Below are positions 41,390 to 49,861 of a DNA stretch of 64,000 nucleotides, one piece after another; within the stretch, counting starts at the first letter, position 1; each line of letters starts with the position of its first letter. The stretch comes from Hymenobacter cavernae (GTDB taxonomy: Bacteria; Bacteroidota; Bacteroidia; Cytophagales; Hymenobacteraceae), in contig NZ_BMHT01000008.1 of NCBI RefSeq assembly GCF_014641455.1, positions 186,001-250,000 on the forward strand. Direction: 5' to 3'. Below the pieces are notes generated by a model, which did no database searches, was not told where the DNA came from, and saw only the letters and a list, made by a program, of their open reading frames with translations. The translations under genes were made by a program, and so were the position numbers.

Positions 41390-42313
41390 TTACACCACCT
41401 GCCCCACCCCGAACAGCACCGTAAATACCAGCGTCGTCAGCGCCATTTGCTTCAATAGCGGATCAAGCTGCATCGACTCCTGGCGTTGCCATACCTGCAA
41501 ACCATTGCGCAGCAGCAGCGGCGCGGAGAGCACAAACAGCCATTGCCACGGCGAATGATAGGTAAGCGCCACGTATACCACGGCGCAACCGAAACCTAGC
41601 ATCAGCAGCAGCCAGTGGTAGCGCCGAGCGCGGGCCGGACCTAGCCGCACCGGAATCGTGATTTTGCCGGCTAGCTCATCGGAGCGGATGTCGCGGATGT
41701 TGTTGACGTTCAGCACGGCAGTAGCAAAGCAACCGAGCGCGGCGGCGGGCAGCAATACAGCTAGGGGTAGTTCGCGGGTTTGCAGAAAATAGGTGCCGCA
41801 CACGCCCACCATCCCGAAGAAGATAAACACCGACACATCGCCGAGGCCCGCGTAGCCGTAGGGTTTGGAACCTGCCGTGTAGTTTATCGCCGCCCAAATG
41901 GCCGACAGACCTAGTACGAAGAAAGCGCCAAAAACCCAGGCGCCGGCCGTACCTAGGGCCACCCAAAGCAGCGCCAAGCCAGCTACTAAAGCTAGGAAGC
42001 CAAAAACACCCATCCCGCGCTTCATCTGGGCGGGCGTGATGGCGCCGCTCTGCACAGCGCGCTGCGGACCTTCGCGGTGTACACTGTCGGCGCCGTTTTG
42101 GGAGTCGCCGTAGTCGTTGGCGAGGTTACTCAGGATTTGCAGCAGTATGGTCGTCAGGACGGCGAGACCTAGCACCAAGCCGTTGAAGCGACCAGCAGCA
42201 GCGGCCAGAAAGCCACCGGTGAAGATGCTGGCCAGCGCCAAGGGCAATGTGCGCGGCCGAAAAGCGGAGATCCAAGCCTTTACCGGGCTCGGAGCGGGAG
42301 TTATCGTAGACAT
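41390..42313 (-). CDS. menA: 1,4-dihydroxy-2-naphthoate polyprenyltransferase
   Basis: A 307-residue UbiA-superfamily membrane protein with about eight helices. The first aspartate-rich motif NDYGDSQNGAD near residue 67 and the second region around NVNNIRDIRSDELAGK near residue 208 bind the prenyl diphosphate through magnesium. It attaches the isoprenoid chain to 1,4-dihydroxy-2-naphthoate in menaquinone synthesis, consistent with menaquinone being the usual Bacteroidota respiratory quinone. The ATG at 42313 is preferred over an in-frame upstream start at 42346. No other men genes are in the window. Confidence 0.92.
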   Translation of the reverse strand: MSTITPAPSPVKAWISAFRPRTLPLALASIFTGGFLAAAAGRFNGLVLGLAVLTTILLQILSNLANDYGDSQNGADSVHREGPQRAVQSGAITPAQMKRGMGVFGFLALVAGLALLWVALGTAGAWVFGAFFVLGLSAIWAAINYTAGSKPYGYAGLGDVSVFIFFGMVGVCGTYFLQTRELPLAVLLPAAALGCFATAVLNVNNIRDIRSDELAGKITIPVRLGPARARRYHWLLLMLGFGCAVVYVALTYHSPWQWLFVLSAPLLLRNGLQVWQRQESMQLDPLLKQMALTTLVFTVLFGVGQVV

Positions 42314-42350
42314 AAGAGAAAAGGCATAACAGAAATACAGCCCCAAAAAA

Positions 42351-42452
42351 GAACGTCATGCTGACGCAGGAAGCATCTCGCGTGCAATAGTAACTCCAAT
42401 TGTTAGGGTTTACCATTGCATGCGAGATGCTTCCTGCGTCAGCATGACGTTC
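42351..42452. repeat. Hairpin repeat of the GTCATGCTGA type
   Basis: GAACGTCATGCTGACGCAGG...AAGCATCTCGC faces GCGAGATGCTT...CCTGCGTCAGCATGACGTTC with nearly perfect 35-bp arms. The loop, TAACTCCAATTGTTAGGGTTTACC, is almost the same as in the copy at 6257-6362, so these are true repeats rather than chance hairpins. Confidence 0.88.
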
Positions 42453-42483
42453 TGACTAAAAACGGACCTGCGAAAACCTAGGT

Positions 42484-43071
42484 TTACTTCGTGATGGCCG
42501 CCACCAGCTCGTCGCTCAGCGGCTTCACTTTCGAAGGATAGAATGCTACAACGTGGCCTTTCTCATCCACGAGATACTTGCAGAAATTCCAGGTGGGCGC
42601 ATCGGCTACGGCGCCATTTTTCTGCTTGTCGGCCAAGAACTTGTACAGCGGATCGGCATCGTCGCCCTTCACGGCAACCGTGCTGAACAGCGGGAACGTC
42701 ACGCCATAGTTCTTCTCGCAGAAAGCAGCTACTTCCGTGTTGGAAGCTAGCTCCTGGTTGAAGCTATTGGACGGAAAACCGAGCACCGTCACCTTGTCGC
42801 CGTACTTCTTAGACAGTTCCTCCAGTTCCTTATACTGCGGCGTGAAACCGCACTTGGAGGCCGTGTTCACGATCAGCAGTTTCTTGCCTTTGTACTTGCT
42901 CAGCTTCACGTCTTTGCCGTCGATGGTTTTCACGGTGAAGTCGTACACGGTGCCGGTGGCGGCACGGGGCGCAGTTTCGGTGGTAGCCATAGTAGGTTGC
43001 GTTACGAACGTACTGGAAGAGAGGCTGATGGCACCTAGAGTGCCTAGCATAAACAGGAAAGAGGCTTTCAT
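42484..43071 (-). CDS. Glutathione-peroxidase-family protein, exported
   Basis: The 195-residue protein has an N-terminal signal-like segment (MKASFLFMLGTLGAISLSSS) and a thioredoxin-fold peroxidase domain with NTASKCGFTPQY (peroxidatic Cys74), LGFPSNSFNQE (Gln of the tetrad) and PTWNFCKYLVD (Trp and Asn). It is the cysteine rather than selenocysteine type, and such proteins generally use thioredoxin-like reductants. It would remove peroxides in the periplasm. The extra Cys in WNFCKYL is not in the usual resolving position. Confidence 0.9.
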   Translation of the reverse strand: MKASFLFMLGTLGAISLSSSTFVTQPTMATTETAPRAATGTVYDFTVKTIDGKDVKLSKYKGKKLLIVNTASKCGFTPQYKELEELSKKYGDKVTVLGFPSNSFNQELASNTEVAAFCEKNYGVTFPLFSTVAVKGDDADPLYKFLADKQKNGAVADAPTWNFCKYLVDEKGHVVAFYPSKVKPLSDELVAAITK

Positions 43072-43171
43072 ATGGAGGGGGTTTTGTACCGGGCTAACCG
43101 CAACCCGTAGCCGAATGTTTTCGACACCGGAAGGTACGATTTCTCAGCTTAAACTGGTTTGCGTTATCGGC

Positions 43172-43753
43172 TTACGTAGTGGGTGGTGACAGCCATTTTT
43201 CGACGGCTATCGGACGGTAAGCCAGCATTTTGTCGAGGATGCCGTTGGGCATTTCATCTTCCAGCAGTTGGGTGCGGTTCTCCCGGCGCAGCAAGCCTTC
43301 CTGCTGCATGGTATCCAGGGCCGCGAGCAAGTGGTTGTAGTAGCCATTCACGTTGAGCACCGCCACTGGCTTTGGATGTAAGCCGAGTTGGCCCCAAGTC
43401 AGCACCTCAAACAGCTCTTCCAAGGTGCCGTAGCCGCCAGGCATCGCCACGAAGCCTTCAGCCAAGTCAGCCATCATCAGCTTGCGCTCGTGCATGGATT
43501 TGACGACGTGCAGTTCCGTCAGGCCTAGGTGCGCCAGCTCTTTATTGGCCAGGAAATCAGGAATAACGCCAATGGCCTTACCGCCGTGGCGCAGTACGCC
43601 GTCGGCAACGGCGCCCATCAGGCCCACGCGGCCACCACCAAATACGAGCGTCATGCCGCGCTCGGCTAGGGCTTGGCCCATAGCTTCTGCCTGCTGACGA
43701 TAGATATCGTTGTTGCCTACGCTGGCACCACAATACACTGCTACACTTTTCAT
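43172..43753 (-). CDS. LOG-family nucleotide phosphoribohydrolase-like protein
   Basis: A 193-residue Rossmann-like protein with GGGRVGLMGAVADG at ~39-52 and the family motif PGGYGTLEE at residues 105-113. Family members (LOG, lysine-decarboxylase-like) cleave cytokinin nucleotides or AMP to base and ribose 5-phosphate. Length and motifs are complete. It lies upstream of the glutathione peroxidase gene on the same strand, 100 bp apart. Confidence 0.9.
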   Translation of the reverse strand: MKSVAVYCGASVGNNDIYRQQAEAMGQALAERGMTLVFGGGRVGLMGAVADGVLRHGGKAIGVIPDFLANKELAHLGLTELHVVKSMHERKLMMADLAEGFVAMPGGYGTLEELFEVLTWGQLGLHPKPVAVLNVNGYYNHLLAALDTMQQEGLLRRENRTQLLEDEMPNGILDKMLAYRPIAVEKWLSPPTT

Positions 43754-43796
43754 TCGGTGCTTTTATTCTATTGCTCTAAGCATCTTAAAATCACTT

Positions 43797-43849
43797 GTCA
43801 TCCTGAGCTTACATTCCGCTTAATGCACAGAATGCAAGCTCAGGATGGC
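43797..43849. repeat. Short hairpin repeat
   Basis: GTCATCCTGAGCTT...ATTC faces GAATGCAAGCTCAGGATGGC in the gap between LOG and argS; a short relative of the GTCATGCTGAGC family. Confidence 0.65.
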
Positions 43850-43859
43850 AGACGGGTTT

Positions 43860-45650
43860 TTACATCCGCTCGGGTACGTCGATACCTAGCAGCAGCATGG
43901 ATGCTTTGATAAAGCGGCCAGTTTGAGCCGACAGCGCCACACGGAAGCTGCGTTTTGCTTCGTCGGGATCTTGCAACACAGGCACTTCGTTCCAGAAGCG
44001 ATTGTAGGTTTTCGCCAGATCATAAGCGTACTGCGCAATAAGGGCAGGCGAATATGCCTTGGCAGCCTCACTTACAGCATCCGGGTATCTAGCTACCAAT
44101 TGAATGAGTTCACGCTCTACTTCGTGCAGCACTCCAACTTGCTCCGGTATGTTCTCGCCAACATTCATTGTAGCCGCTTTTTGCCGCAATGAACTAATCC
44201 GAGCGTGCGAGTACTGGATAAATGGCCCCGTATCTCCTTCTAGTTTTACCGATTCTTCTGGGTTGAAGAGCATGCGCTTCTTGGGGTCAACCTTCAGCAA
44301 GTAATACTTTAATGCACCCATACCCAGCATATGGAAGAGGCGGTTTTTCTCAGCTTCAGTCATGCCTTCAAGCCGGCCTTTTTGCAAGGTCACCTCTTTT
44401 GCGGCTTCGGTCACTTCCTGCACCAGTTCATCGGCATCAACTACGGTGCCTTCGCGGCTTTTCATTTTGCCCGAGGGCAGATCGACCATGCCGTAGCTGA
44501 GGTGATAGATGGCGTCGGCGTAGGGCTTACCTAGCTTTTTAAGCACTGCCTTCAGCACCTGCATGTGGTAGTTCTGCTCGTCGGCAATGACGTAGACGGA
44601 CAGGTCGTAGCCGAAATCCTGATACTTCAGCTCGGCCGTACCTAGGTCTTGCGTTATGTACACGCTTGTGCCGTCGGCGCGGAGCAACAGCTTCTCGTCG
44701 AGGCCTTCTTCCTTCAGATCAACCCACACCGAACCATCGTCTTTGCGGAAGAACACGCCTTTTTGCAGGCCCTCTTCCACCCGTTCCTTGCCCAGCAGGT
44801 AGGTTTCCGATTCGTAGTACATCTTGTCGAAATCGACGCCAATGGTGGCGTAGGTTTCGTCGAAGCCTTCGTACACCCAGCCGTTCATTTGGCGCCAGAG
44901 GCTTACCACTTCCTCGTCGCCGGCCTCCCAGGCGCGTAGCATGTCTTGGGCTTCCAACATCATGGGTGCCTGGCGTTTGGCTATATCAGAAGCTACGCCT
45001 TCGGCTTCGAGCTGGCGCACCTGCTCGCGGTAGTGCTTCTCAAACAACACGTAGTATTTGCCGATGAGGTGGTCGCCCTTAATACCGGCTTCCTGCGGCG
45101 TCTCACCTTGCCCGTATTGCTGGTACGCCAGCATCGACTTACAGATATGGATGCCGCGGTCATTCACCAAGTTCGCCTTCGTGACGGTAGCGCCCGTTGC
45201 CTTCAAAATCTCGGCCACCGAGTAGCCCAGGAAGTTGTTGCGCAAGTGACCTAGGTGCAGCGGCTTATTGGTGTTGGGCGAAGAATACTCAACCACTACT
45301 TGCTGCGGGCCGCCGGTGGGCACGGGCGCGTTGTCGGGGCGCTGACTGAGTTCGGTGAAGAGGCGCACCCACTCGCTATCGGCAATTTCCAGGTTCAGGA
45401 AGCCTTTCACCACGTTGAAGCCGCTTACGCGCGCTTCGTTGGCCGTTAGCCATTCGCCCAGCGCCTGCCCGATCTGCTCCGGGCCTTTGCCTAGCGCTTT
45501 GGTCAGCGGGAACGTAACAAGGGTGAAAGAGCCCGCGAAATCTTTGCGGGTGGGCTGCAAGGTGAGCTGTTCGGCCGGCACCTGGGCGCTGAATACTTGC
45601 TGGATAGCCGCGCTGAGCGCCGCTTTGATGCTATTTTCGAGTTGTTGCAC
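43860..45650 (-). CDS. argS: Arginine--tRNA ligase
   Basis: The 596-residue class I synthetase has an N-terminal Add-1-type domain, the HIGH-type signature HLGH at residues 132-135 inside SSPNTNKPLHLGHLRNN, and the C-terminal anticodon-binding DALR domain (SHARISSLRQKA, then YDLAKTYNRFWNEVPVL). It charges tRNA-Arg. The start appears to be GTG at 45650 (MQQLENSIKAAL); no better ATG lies upstream. The KMSK region is represented by MKSREGTVVDADELV, as in many ArgS proteins lacking a canonical KMSKS. Confidence 0.95.
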   Translation of the reverse strand: MQQLENSIKAALSAAIQQVFSAQVPAEQLTLQPTRKDFAGSFTLVTFPLTKALGKGPEQIGQALGEWLTANEARVSGFNVVKGFLNLEIADSEWVRLFTELSQRPDNAPVPTGGPQQVVVEYSSPNTNKPLHLGHLRNNFLGYSVAEILKATGATVTKANLVNDRGIHICKSMLAYQQYGQGETPQEAGIKGDHLIGKYYVLFEKHYREQVRQLEAEGVASDIAKRQAPMMLEAQDMLRAWEAGDEEVVSLWRQMNGWVYEGFDETYATIGVDFDKMYYESETYLLGKERVEEGLQKGVFFRKDDGSVWVDLKEEGLDEKLLLRADGTSVYITQDLGTAELKYQDFGYDLSVYVIADEQNYHMQVLKAVLKKLGKPYADAIYHLSYGMVDLPSGKMKSREGTVVDADELVQEVTEAAKEVTLQKGRLEGMTEAEKNRLFHMLGMGALKYYLLKVDPKKRMLFNPEESVKLEGDTGPFIQYSHARISSLRQKAATMNVGENIPEQVGVLHEVERELIQLVARYPDAVSEAAKAYSPALIAQYAYDLAKTYNRFWNEVPVLQDPDEAKRSFRVALSAQTGRFIKASMLLLGIDVPERM

Positions 45651-45904
45651 AGAAAAGAGGCTAGGATAATAGCAGATGAGCGCCGGCGCCGCTAAGCGGC
45701 TACTGCCACAAGCCGAAGCTCAGGCAGCCGATGACTTGGAATCTGCTTCCGATTTCTGGCGCAAAGGTAGAAAGGCTAGGGGGAACGTAAGGGAAAAGTT
45801 GTGGTAGGTGGAGCTACAGTTGGCCTCCTTCGTGCGTGAAGGCAGATGGGTATTCTATTGATAAAAGCACAGCAAACTACTTCGCCTGGAAGCTTAGCTG
45901 ACCC

Positions 45905-46996
45905 TCAATCAACGGCTCGATGGAATAGTCGTTTGAACTTGTCTAGCCATTTGGGCTCTGCCACCTCGCCTTCAAGCAGAAATGCATATGGATGCAGTTC
46001 CGTCACGTGGGAGCATATAATGCGGATGATAGCGAGCAGCGGCTCAAATAAGATCATGCCCGGAATACCCCAAAGCAGCTCGCCGGCTACTACCCCTACA
46101 ATAGTAAAAATGGGGCTTAGGTTGAGTCGGGAACCCATTACTAGCGGCTCAATGATGTTGTTGTCGATGACTTGTGCCGCCGCTATAATGGCCGCTGTAG
46201 GTAGCACCTGAGTAGCGGAGCCACTTACTAGCGCCATCATTAAGGGAAAAAAGGCGCCAACAAAAGCGCCAACATAGGGCACTAGCGTGGGCAATGCGCC
46301 AATAAACGCCAACAGTAGCGCATTCTTCAGCCCAGCAATGGAGAAGCCAATGGCGTAGAAAACCGTTAAAAATATGATCGAGACAAATCGGCCGCTTAGG
46401 TATTGTCCAGCTACTCGCCGCATCTGGTCGAGCATCTGTCCCATTTCGCCTCGCCGACCTTCCGGGGCTAGGCGCAAGAAGAACTCGCGAAACTTGCTCC
46501 GACCCCAGAGAAAGAAAAACAGGTAGAGCACTACCAGCACTAAGCCACTCAGCAAACCGCTAAGTCTCCTGAGCGAAGCCGTTAGATAGCGATTGGCCGA
46601 TTGCCCAGCCTTACTGACTTGCTTCTCTATGAAGCGAATCTGCTGCTGTGGTGCCACCCCAAACTGCTGCTGAATCCACTGCTGAACCTGTTCCAAGAGT
46701 TGTTGCAGCTTCTGCTGAATTTGCGGCAGCTGTTCGGAAATGCTAGCCGCTTGGGCTCCGATAATTCCAACGACGGCGCCAATGAACAGCAGCAGCAACA
46801 ATATGCACAACAACCCCGACGCAACTCGACCTAGCCCCCACCGCTCAAGTCGCTGCGCCACAGGTGTCAGCAGCATAGCCAGCACCGCCGCCAGCGCAAG
46901 CGGTACCAGAAATGGGCGCCCAAAGTACAGAACTACCGCGCTGAGCACAGCTAGTAGCAACACGTGATTAGTTCGCGGAAGAGAGAGGTTTCGCAT
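45905..46996 (-). CDS. AI-2E/PerM-family membrane permease
   Basis: A 363-residue protein with seven to eight membrane helices and a long soluble, glutamine-rich coiled segment (residues ~70-130), the layout of PF01594. The C-terminal part ALPTLVPYVGAFVGAFFPLM, DNNIIEPLVMGSRLNLSPI and GVVAGELLWGIPGMIL are diagnostic. Family members have been linked to autoinducer-2 export or Na+/H+ exchange, but the substrate here is unknown. The ATG at 46996 is preferred over a TTG two codons upstream. Confidence 0.88.
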   Translation of the reverse strand: MRNLSLPRTNHVLLLAVLSAVVLYFGRPFLVPLALAAVLAMLLTPVAQRLERWGLGRVASGLLCILLLLLFIGAVVGIIGAQAASISEQLPQIQQKLQQLLEQVQQWIQQQFGVAPQQQIRFIEKQVSKAGQSANRYLTASLRRLSGLLSGLVLVVLYLFFFLWGRSKFREFFLRLAPEGRRGEMGQMLDQMRRVAGQYLSGRFVSIIFLTVFYAIGFSIAGLKNALLLAFIGALPTLVPYVGAFVGAFFPLMMALVSGSATQVLPTAAIIAAAQVIDNNIIEPLVMGSRLNLSPIFTIVGVVAGELLWGIPGMILFEPLLAIIRIICSHVTELHPYAFLLEGEVAEPKWLDKFKRLFHRAVD

Positions 46997-47002
46997 TGAC
47001 AA

Positions 47003-47364
47003 ATGCAGTTAGATTGGAGTAGGATGAGATTAATACGACAGCTGCGCTGCACCAAGCATGTGCAATAAGTTAAATAAGTATAGTTGAGGTTAAGCGGCTA
47101 CCTGACTGTCCACGTAAAGCAGAACCTAGGTTTTCCTTATTTACCTACTTTATAACGCCCGCCCCCCGGCTGATCCGAAGAACGCTGCTAGTCCGTCCCA
47201 AAGGACACACCTGCGCAAAACATCCCAGATACTCAGAGCATCTGCGGCTGCGGCTACGATGATCCCGGCACCAGCACAGACGTACATCCACAACGAGACA
47301 GTGACTGACGTGACATAAAAAAAGGCTCCTCAATGAGGAGCCTTTCTAATTTGCTCTAGAACTT
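47003..47364. other. Gene-free region with a terminator
   Basis: No gene or structured RNA is recognised in these 360 bp. It contains an ACCTAGGT palindrome at about 47124 and the minus-strand terminator at 47317-47345. A short open frame on the minus strand begins inside the terminator and is not credible. Confidence 0.5.
47317..47345 (-). terminator. Intrinsic terminator for the aldo/keto reductase gene
   Basis: AGGCTCCT and AGGAGCCT form a stem with flanking A/T pairs; read on the minus strand it ends in a seven-T run, 20 bp after the stop of the gene at 47365. Confidence 0.85.
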
Positions 47365-48384
47365 CTACGCCTGCCGGTCGCCTTTCGTGAAATCCAGCAT
47401 CCAGCCCGGATACTCCGGGGTTAGCTTGCTAACTTCATCCAGCTTCTGCAAGTCTTCGGGGGTCAGCTGCACATCCACGGCTTTCAGGTTATCTTCCAAC
47501 TGGTCCATCTTTTTAGCGCCAATGATTACGCTGGTCACGACGGGCTGGTGGAGCAGCCAGGCCAGGGCAACTTGTGCCACCGTAACGCCTTTTGCTTCGG
47601 CCAGCGGCTGCAACGCGTCGATGATGTCGTAGGCTTTTTCTTTGTCGACGGGCGGGAAGTCGAAGCCGGTGCGGCGGGAGCCTTCTTCCCCCTGGTTCTC
47701 GCGGGTGTATTTGCCGCTTAGGAAACCGCCGGCCAGCGGGCTCCACACCATTAGGCCTACTTTCTGATCTTGCAGCAATGGTACTAGCTCGCGCTCCAGG
47801 TCGCGGCCGGCAATGGTGTAGTAGGCTTGCAGCGACACGAACTTCTCGACGTGGTTGTAGGTCGAGTACGACAAGGCTTTCATCAATTGCCAGGCAGCTA
47901 GGTTGCTGGCCCCGATGTAGCGCACTTTGCCGCTCCGCACCAGGTCATCGAGGGCGCGCAGAGTTTCTTCCAGCGGCGTGAGCGGGTCGTAGCTGTGGAT
48001 TTGGTAGAGGTCGATGTAATCGGTGTTCAAGCGCTTGAGGCTAGCCTCGGCCTGATCCATGATGTGCTTGCGGGTGAGGCCAACCTGGTTGGGGCCCTCA
48101 CCCATCTTGCCGCGCACTTTGGTAGCCAGCACGAGGTCATGGCGGTCGATACCTAGGTTGCGGAAGGACTGGCCGGTCAGCTCTTCCGACCAGCCTTCGG
48201 AGTACACGTTGGCCGTATCGATGAAGTTGATACCCGCGTCGATGGAGCGCTTCATCAGCTCATCTACTTGCTCTTGTCCGAGCGTACCGATGGCTTGTGC
48301 CCAGCCTTTGCCGCCGAAGGTCATGGTGCCCAGGCACAGCTCCGAAACTTTCAGGCCCGTGTTGCCTAACAGATTGTATTTCAT
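47365..48384 (-). CDS. Aldo/keto reductase
   Basis: The 339-residue TIM-barrel protein begins MKYNLLGNTGLKVSELCLG and carries the tetrad positions in FIDTANVYSEGWSEE (Asp, Tyr), LATKVRGKMG (Lys) and DLYQIHSYD (His), with a C-terminal NADPH site around SVIIGAKKMDQLEDNL. It would reduce aldehydes or ketones with NADPH; the substrate is not known. I start it at the ATG at 48384 because the longer open frame to 48540 runs through an intergenic hairpin repeat. It has its own terminator. Confidence 0.9.
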   Translation of the reverse strand: MKYNLLGNTGLKVSELCLGTMTFGGKGWAQAIGTLGQEQVDELMKRSIDAGINFIDTANVYSEGWSEELTGQSFRNLGIDRHDLVLATKVRGKMGEGPNQVGLTRKHIMDQAEASLKRLNTDYIDLYQIHSYDPLTPLEETLRALDDLVRSGKVRYIGASNLAAWQLMKALSYSTYNHVEKFVSLQAYYTIAGRDLERELVPLLQDQKVGLMVWSPLAGGFLSGKYTRENQGEEGSRRTGFDFPPVDKEKAYDIIDALQPLAEAKGVTVAQVALAWLLHQPVVTSVIIGAKKMDQLEDNLKAVDVQLTPEDLQKLDEVSKLTPEYPGWMLDFTKGDRQA

Positions 48385-48450
48385 GAGGTAGGTGGAGTTG
48401 GTTGTCGTATGTGCATAAGGACTTGCAGCCGACAATTGTTTGCCTTTCTC

Positions 48451-48530
48451 TGTTATTCCGAGCGCAGCGAGGAATCTGGGTTCATCTTTAAAGTGGTAAT
48501 CCAGATTCCTCGCGCTGCTCGGAATGACAG
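48451..48530. repeat. Hairpin repeat of the GTCATTCCGAGC type
   Basis: GTTATTCCGAGCGCAGCGAGG...AATCTGG faces CCAGATTCCTCGCGCTGCTCGGAATGACA; close relative of the element at 31227-31306. It fills most of the gap between the arginase and the aldo/keto reductase genes. Confidence 0.85.
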
Positions 48531-48536
48531 GTGCCC

Positions 48537-49538
48537 TCACCCATTTGCCACCTCGCCCCTAGGTCCGCGCGAGGTAGCTTCCTCCAGCCGCAGCCGCTCC
48601 TGAATGGCATCGGTGGCCGACTCCAGAATGTCGAAGGCATTCTTCGCCATCGTGTTTTCGGAGTCGAGCGTGGGATTTATCTCGACCATTTCGAAGCACA
48701 CAACTCGCTCATTTTCCAGTAGATAATGACACAGGCTGATAGCTTCCTGCACATTCAGCCCAGCTTCTACCGGCGTGCCGGTGCCTTTGCTGAAGCGCGA
48801 ATCCAGCGAATCGACATCGAACGACACGTACACCAAATCGCAGAAGCGCAGCCGCTCATAAATTTCGCGGGCTACCTGCTTAGGCCCTTTGGCGCGAAAT
48901 TCATCGAGCACAAAATTTTTTACACCTAGCCTTTCCACCAGCTCATCCTCTTCGCGCTGCGTGTCGCGCACCATCACGTACACGAGGTGTTCGGGCGTGA
49001 GCTTGGGGCCGGGCTCCCCTAGATTTTGGAGGCGGCGCCAGAAGAATTCGGTTTCGGGCTCTGGCTCGTTGCGCTGCAACACGCGATTATCCTCGTTCAG
49101 GGCCATGGCCAGCGGCATGCCATGCATGTTGCCGGAAGGCGTAGTGTAGGGCGAGTGAATGTCGGCGTGGGCGTCGACCCAAACGACGCCCAGGGTCTTG
49201 TGCGGGTAGGCCGCCTTGATGCCGGCGATGGTGCCGGCGGCGTTGCTGTGGTCGCCGGCCAGCACCAACGGGAACTCCCCGAAACGTAGCGTCTGTTCCA
49301 CCGTATTAGCAATGCCCTTCAGCACCGTGTACACCGAATCGATGTGCTTGGCGTAAGGGAAGTGATTTTTGTCGAACAGCACGTGGTTCAGATCGGGCAC
49401 GGCAACGGCGTTGAAGCGCCGGAAATAATCAGAACCTTTGTTCAGACAAGCAATGCGCAGAGCGTCTATTCCCAGACTAGCCCCGCGGGTGCCCGCCCCT
49501 AGCTCGGAGCGAACTTCAATGAGCTTAATGCGTTTCAT
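48537..49538 (-). CDS. Arginase/ureohydrolase family protein
   Basis: The 333-residue protein has the ureohydrolase manganese motifs GDHS near residue 93, WVDAHADIHSP near 117 and SFDVDSLDS near 238. Members hydrolyse arginine, agmatine or related guanidino compounds, releasing urea. The N-terminus SELGAGTRGASLGIDALR fits arginase. It is divergent from a gene for arginine decarboxylase (323 bp between), so an agmatinase role, acting on the product of that enzyme, is also plausible. The ATG at 49538 gives the family N-terminus. Confidence 0.88.
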   Translation of the reverse strand: MKRIKLIEVRSELGAGTRGASLGIDALRIACLNKGSDYFRRFNAVAVPDLNHVLFDKNHFPYAKHIDSVYTVLKGIANTVEQTLRFGEFPLVLAGDHSNAAGTIAGIKAAYPHKTLGVVWVDAHADIHSPYTTPSGNMHGMPLAMALNEDNRVLQRNEPEPETEFFWRRLQNLGEPGPKLTPEHLVYVMVRDTQREEDELVERLGVKNFVLDEFRAKGPKQVAREIYERLRFCDLVYVSFDVDSLDSRFSKGTGTPVEAGLNVQEAISLCHYLLENERVVCFEMVEINPTLDSENTMAKNAFDILESATDAIQERLRLEEATSRGPRGEVANG

Positions 49539-49861
49539 AACCAACTGTGCGCGACAACGACGGGCAGCCAAAGACCCAGCCGAATACCAGTCGGAGCAGG
49601 ACCACGTCTCACCGCTCTCGTCCCGGACGCCCCCGTAGGAGTGTCCGCTACCACCTATCTTTGCCGGCCCTTAAAGGTGCGCAAAAGCCCGCAGAAAGGC
49701 TAGGTTGTTTCACTCATTTACGCGCTTCATGCTCTTGCTTCAGCATCTTATCCGTCTTGGGTAATCTTCCATTGTTGATGGAATTACCAGGACCTACCCG
49801 ATGTTTCGGCATGCGCTTTATAGCGTTTTAACCCACAAGCTACAGACCCCTTCTCCCTTCA
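49539..49861. other. Divergent regulatory region with a structured leader
   Basis: This region separates two arginine-metabolism genes. It contains a TATCTTTG box at 49656-49663, about 200 bp upstream of the decarboxylase ATG, and a hairpin at 49760-49788: GGTAAT and TCCAT pair with ATGGA and ATTACC, with a two-base bulge and TGTTG loop. A transcript starting at the box would carry a ~190-nt leader with this hairpin. No terminator T-run follows it. Confidence 0.5.
49656..49663 (+). promoter_or_regulatory. Possible -7 box (TATCTTTG)
   Basis: Exact match to the Bacteroidota TAnnTTTG consensus; a -33 TTG at the proper spacing is not obvious. It would give the arginine decarboxylase gene a long leader. 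Confidence 0.45.

Noticed and set aside
47145..47333. 61-residue open frame on the minus strand
   Set aside because: Begins inside a terminator stem, has improbable Cys/Arg-rich composition and no plausible promoter.
48385..48540. Longer start for the aldo/keto reductase
   Set aside because: The extension translates the intergenic hairpin repeat and its encoded sequence is unrelated to the family.
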